Program-made: the position numbers and the translations under genes
The notes under the pieces: model-generated
Databases searched by the model: none
Seen by the model: only the letters and a program-made list of their open reading frames with translations
Told to the model about the DNA's origin: nothing
Part shown: piece by piece, positions 61,167 to 64,000 of the stretch
Layout of the letters: each line of letters starts with the position of its first letter
Numbering within the stretch: position 1 is the stretch's first letter
Source of the DNA: Candidatus Eiseniibacteriota bacterium
GTDB lineage: Bacteria > Joyebacterota > Joyebacteria > Joyebacterales > Joyebacteraceae
NCBI GenBank assembly: GCA_030622115.1
Contig: JAUXGN010000001.1
Span: forward strand, 62,001-126,000
Direction of reading: 5' to 3'
DNA length: 64,000 nucleotides

Positions 61167-62318
61167 GTGGGCGTGCTGGGTCCTGTTCCGCTTGTAGTGC
61201 TCGTGCCACTCGTTCTTCTCGCGGCAGCCCTCTTCTTGCAGAAGTTTCGCAGCTGGCTCACGTCGATGCGTACCGCCATCTGGCTCCTGGTAGCCATGGC
61301 TGCCATTTCGATGATAGGCGCTCTCGTCGGCCAGCGGCTTCCGCTTGAGGCCTACACGGAGCGGTACGGAGATGCGTTCGGTCTCTTCCTCTTTCGCTCT
61401 GGTCTCACGAATGTCTTCAGAACCTGGTACTTCGCACAGCTGGGTGCGCTCGTTGTTGTGTCCACGGTCATGTGCACGTTCCGCCGCATCGTCCGACTAG
61501 TCAGACGTCCAGGGCGGCGACTCTCCGCGACGGGTTCACTTCTGACCCATCTTTCGATCGCAGTCATCGCCGCGGCCGGTCTCGTGACGGCTCTTGCGGG
61601 TTTCAAGTACCCGGCTCCGCGCTATCTCGAGGCGGGCGATATGATCGAGGTTCCCGAGGGAGGTTTTTCGATTCGCGTCGACGCCGCGCGGACGGAATTC
61701 ACGGAAGACGGGAGCTTGAGCGAGTACCTTACCGACGTGACTGTGTTCGAAAACGGGGTTGAGGTCTTGAAGCGCCGCATCGAGGTCAACCACCCGCTTA
61801 ATCACCGGGGGATCGGCGTCTATCAGTATGAGATGTTGCCGTCGTCCAGATCCATACGGCGTGCTTTCATTGGAGTAGTAGTTCCGGTTCCGGAGGGAGC
61901 GCCGCTACACAGGGACATCACGGCGGCGCCGGGGGAAACCGTGGAGATCGAGGGCACCGACCTGAGCCTCAAAGTGCTGGAGTTCCTTGCTGACTTCACC
62001 TACGATATCGAAACTGGGACAGCTGGATTAGCTTCGATCAGACATGACAATCCGGCAGTGCTTGTGGAGTTGTTGGAGGCGGGGGAACTGGTGGTCGAAC
62101 GCTGGTTCTTCATGGGGCGACACGCCGGTCATCGCGACGACAGCGATCTCCCGTGTCGTATCTTCTTCCTGGACTACATCCCCGACTTTGACAATGGGCT
62201 GACGCGTTTCGAATACGCGAGACAGCCGGGCACGCCGCTTCTCTTTGCGGGGCTCGGGATTCTCTCTCTCGGACTCTGCCTGACGCTATGGACGAAGCGT
62301 CCACAAGGTGTCGCCTGA
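61167..62318 (+). CDS. ResB/CcsB-like cytochrome c biogenesis protein
   Basis: System II cytochrome c maturation uses ResB (CcsB) and CcsA to carry heme and attach it outside. The product (about 383 residues) has helices near 5-25, 35-60, 85-105 and 130-155, a large periplasmic domain, and a final helix (GTPLLFAGLGILSLGLCLTLW). ResB features are SWLTSMRTAIWLLVAMAAIS, YGDAFGLFLFRSGLTNVFRTWYF and HPLNHRGIGVYQYEM. Start choice is GTG 61167, one base after the hypB stop, with GGAG upstream; GTG 61173 is possible. It begins a probable resB-ccsA pair coupled to the hyp operon. Confidence 0.88.
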   Translation: MGVLGPVPLVVLVPLVLLAAALFLQKFRSWLTSMRTAIWLLVAMAAISMIGALVGQRLPLEAYTERYGDAFGLFLFRSGLTNVFRTWYFAQLGALVVVSTVMCTFRRIVRLVRRPGRRLSATGSLLTHLSIAVIAAAGLVTALAGFKYPAPRYLEAGDMIEVPEGGFSIRVDAARTEFTEDGSLSEYLTDVTVFENGVEVLKRRIEVNHPLNHRGIGVYQYEMLPSSRSIRRAFIGVVVPVPEGAPLHRDITAAPGETVEIEGTDLSLKVLEFLADFTYDIETGTAGLASIRHDNPAVLVELLEAGELVVERWFFMGRHAGHRDDSDLPCRIFFLDYIPDFDNGLTRFEYARQPGTPLLFAGLGILSLGLCLTLWTKRPQGVA

Positions 62319-62396
62319 TCAACGCTATGGACGAGGGCTCGCTGGGTGCTGCGCTCCACGGGGCCTGATGGACGTTCTCCCTGGAGGTTGCTGGGA

Positions 62397-63206
62397 ATGG
62401 GCACAAGACCCGACATGATCTTTTTCTGGGTGGCCCTCTGGAGCTATCTGGCTGCTACCGTGGGCGCCTGCATCTACGCCGGCACGCGGACGCCGATTGT
62501 TCGCAGCATCGTATATGTGATCACGCTTGCTGGTCTGACCTCGCAGACGGTCGCACTGGGTGTGCGATGGGCGGCCTCCGGACACCCTCCGGTGACGGGT
62601 CCCTTCGACTACATGTTGCTTCTCTCGTGGGCGGCGGTCCTGGCGTTTATCGTAATGTGGAGAATGAAGGGACTGGAGCTCCTGACGGCTTTCGCTGCAC
62701 CGGTGGGCGTGCTTGGAATGGGCGTGGCCTCTCTCTTTCCCTCCAGGATCGAGCAGCAGCTGATCCCGGCGCTGCAGAGCTACTGGCTATGGATCCACGT
62801 GTCACTCGCGGCGCTCGCCGAAGCGGCCTTCGCCGTGTCGTTCGTGGCGGCGGTCATGTACATGATAGGAGACTGGCGAGGGTGGGAGCGCCTCCCGGAC
62901 AAGGAGACGCTCGATATGGTCACCTATCGCGCCATCGGCGTCGGCTTTCCACTCTTCACGATCGGCGCCCTTCTGGCCGGGGCCATATGGGCGAACAGCG
63001 CCTGGGGTGCGCCGTGGTCGTGGGATCCAAAGGAAACGAGTTCTCTCATCGTCTGGCTCGTGTATGCTATCTATCTGCACGCCAGATTCGTCAAGGGATG
63101 GCGTGGCGTGGGCGCGGCGAGACTGGCTGTTCTCGGGTTCCTCGTCACGTTGTTCACGGTGCTCGGGAGTCGTTTCCTGGGCGGTCTGCACTCCTATGGG
63201 GCGTGA
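62397..63206 (+). CDS. ccsA: CcsA/ResC-like cytochrome c assembly protein
   Basis: The 269-residue product has about eight membrane helices and the heme-handling WWD signature, here WGAPWSWDPKE, flanked by conserved histidines in LWIHVSLAALAEAAF, YAIYLHARF and GGLHSYG. CcsA works with ResB in system II. The start at 62397 has GGAGG nine bases upstream; the track start at 62346 is less likely. With the thioredoxin-like gene at 35168 the window holds the main periplasmic parts of the pathway. Confidence 0.92.
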   Translation: MGTRPDMIFFWVALWSYLAATVGACIYAGTRTPIVRSIVYVITLAGLTSQTVALGVRWAASGHPPVTGPFDYMLLLSWAAVLAFIVMWRMKGLELLTAFAAPVGVLGMGVASLFPSRIEQQLIPALQSYWLWIHVSLAALAEAAFAVSFVAAVMYMIGDWRGWERLPDKETLDMVTYRAIGVGFPLFTIGALLAGAIWANSAWGAPWSWDPKETSSLIVWLVYAIYLHARFVKGWRGVGAARLAVLGFLVTLFTVLGSRFLGGLHSYGA

Positions 63207-63276
63207 CGCCGCGCCCGTACGTACCTGTCACCCGGATTCCCATTGCGTCGCACAGGGCGCAGGCTGGAGAGATAGC

Positions 63277-63660
63277 GTGGTGTGGAAGAAGCTCAAGCCG
63301 TGGATTCCCGCGATAGCGTGGACGATCCTCATCTTCGGGCTCTCGTCCGTGTCGGTCTTCGCGAGCACGATCATAAAGCTCAAGATGGTCGACAAGCTTG
63401 CCCACGCGGCGGAGTACGGCGGACTGGGGCTCTTCCTTACCATAGGGTTCTTCGGGACACTGAAGGGAGCGAAGAGACGATGGGTAACGCTCTTCGCCAT
63501 TCTCATGGGTCTCGCTATCGGTGCTCTCGATGAGATCTACCAGTTTACGGTTCCCGGACGGTGTTCCGATTTTCGTGACTGGCTCGCCGATTCTGTTGGT
63601 GTGATCATAGGCAACCGCATGGCGATCTGGTTCTACAGATGGAAGGCGGGAGGACGATGA
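63277..63660 (+). CDS. VanZ-like membrane protein
   Basis: The product (127 residues) starts at one of two tandem GTG codons (63277 or 63280) after GGAGAG. It has four membrane helices and the VanZ motifs VDKLAHAAEYGGLGLFL and GALDEIYQFTVPGRCSDFRDW. VanZ-family proteins are small membrane proteins of unknown role; VanZ itself gives low teicoplanin resistance, but this should not be read as a resistance gene. The track ORF from 63007 overlaps ccsA in another frame and is an artefact. Its stop overlaps hisS by ATGA. Confidence 0.85.
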   Translation: MVWKKLKPWIPAIAWTILIFGLSSVSVFASTIIKLKMVDKLAHAAEYGGLGLFLTIGFFGTLKGAKRRWVTLFAILMGLAIGALDEIYQFTVPGRCSDFRDWLADSVGVIIGNRMAIWFYRWKAGGR

Positions 63661-64000
63661 AGTACACGGCGCCCAGGGGAACGCAGGACATTCTCCCCGC
63701 CGACAGCTGGAAATGGCAGCGTGTCGAACGAGTATTTCGCGAGACGGCGGAGCGATTCGGATACAAGGAGATAAGATTCCCGGTCTTCGAGGAGACCGAG
63801 CTGTTCGCCCGCGGGATCGGTGACTCGACCGATATTGTACGGAAGGAGATGTACACCTTCCCGGACCGCAAGGGTCGGAGTCTAACGCTCAGGCCTGAGG
63901 GAACGGCGAGCGTGGTACGTTCCTTCATCGAACACAGCATGGGTCGGGGCGCGCGCGTCACGAAGCTCAGATACTTCTGCCCGATGTTTCGCTATGAGCG
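63657..64000 (+). CDS. hisS: Histidyl-tRNA synthetase, 3' end cut off by the window
   Basis: The ORF track misses this gene because it runs off the end. ATG 63657 overlaps the VanZ-like stop. The first 114 residues read KYTAPRGTQDILPADSWKWQ, then YKEIRFPVFEETELFARGIG, the DIVRKEMYTFPDRKGRSLTL segment, LRPEGTASVVRSFIEH and KLRYFCPMFRYE, which is HisRS through motif 1 and into motif 2. Confidence 0.96.
   Translation, partial: MKYTAPRGTQDILPADSWKWQRVERVFRETAERFGYKEIRFPVFEETELFARGIGDSTDIVRKEMYTFPDRKGRSLTLRPEGTASVVRSFIEHSMGRGARVTKLRYFCPMFRYE

Overview
This is GC-rich bacterial chromosomal DNA with about 50 closely packed genes. Most genes read on the + strand, often with ATGA-type overlaps. Two exported proteins end in Por-secretion (T9SS) type C-terminal domains, with a YPNPFNP-type start and a VYDVSGRLV-type core. 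Together with the many parvulin foldases, lipoproteins and beta-helix or VCBS proteins, this suggests a Gram-negative member of the FCB superphylum, most likely a candidate phylum of the Eisenbacteria or Krumholzibacteriota kind. That placement is inference; there is no rRNA gene in the window. I see no tRNA, CRISPR array, IS element or prophage.

Layout. 1-1.8 kb: the end of a BatA/VWA-like membrane protein. 1.9-9.9 kb: mfd, a terminator, three consecutive SurA/PpiC-type foldases and an S4-domain protein of the RqcP type. 9.9-17.7 kb: pdxA, then holB-ricT-metG-tatD/radical SAM-rsmA, an order that echoes the holB-yaaT...metS-yabD...ksgA run of Bacillus. 17.7-21.3 kb: a putative beta-barrel protein and two related lipoproteins. 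21.4-26.2 kb: a divergent polysaccharide deacetylase, pdxJ (so both pdxA and pdxJ of the DXP-dependent vitamin B6 route are present) and secD-secF. 26.3-27.7 kb: a decayed DNRLRE fragment and a VCBS-repeat protein. 27.8-35.1 kb: an envelope cluster of a DUF4159 protein, a giant DUF4175-like coiled-coil membrane protein, a TPR protein and a protein of the family often (probably wrongly) called asparagine synthetase B. 35.2-44.2 kb: mostly housekeeping and repair genes (TlpA-like thioredoxin on the - strand, nfi, HAD phosphatase, acpS, nnrE/nnrD, M20 amidohydrolase, thiL). 44.2-47.7 kb: a beta-helix protein and a gingipain-family C25 peptidase. 48.6-54.8 kb, - strand: an archaeal-type threonyl-tRNA synthetase, an ECF transporter S component paired with an FmdE-like protein, and a large T9SS-tagged beta-helix protein. 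55.1-61.2 kb: a complete hypFCDEAB hydrogenase maturation operon. 61.2-64.0 kb: ResB and CcsA (system II cytochrome c maturation), a VanZ-like protein and the start of hisS.

Common threads. The foldases, SecDF, cytochrome c assembly proteins and the thioredoxin support an active export system that handles many surface proteins. Seven intergenic regions hold good sigma70-like promoters with 17-base spacing. The most unusual observations are: a short C-terminal motif (WGxIKxxYR-like) shared by four exported proteins of three unrelated folds; an in-frame TGA separating a perfect signal peptide from an M20 amidohydrolase; a tandem-hairpin leader before the C25 peptidase; the FmdE-ECF pair next to a hyp operon that has no hydrogenase; the archaeal-type ThrRS; and short in-frame tandem repeats inserted in three unrelated proteins.
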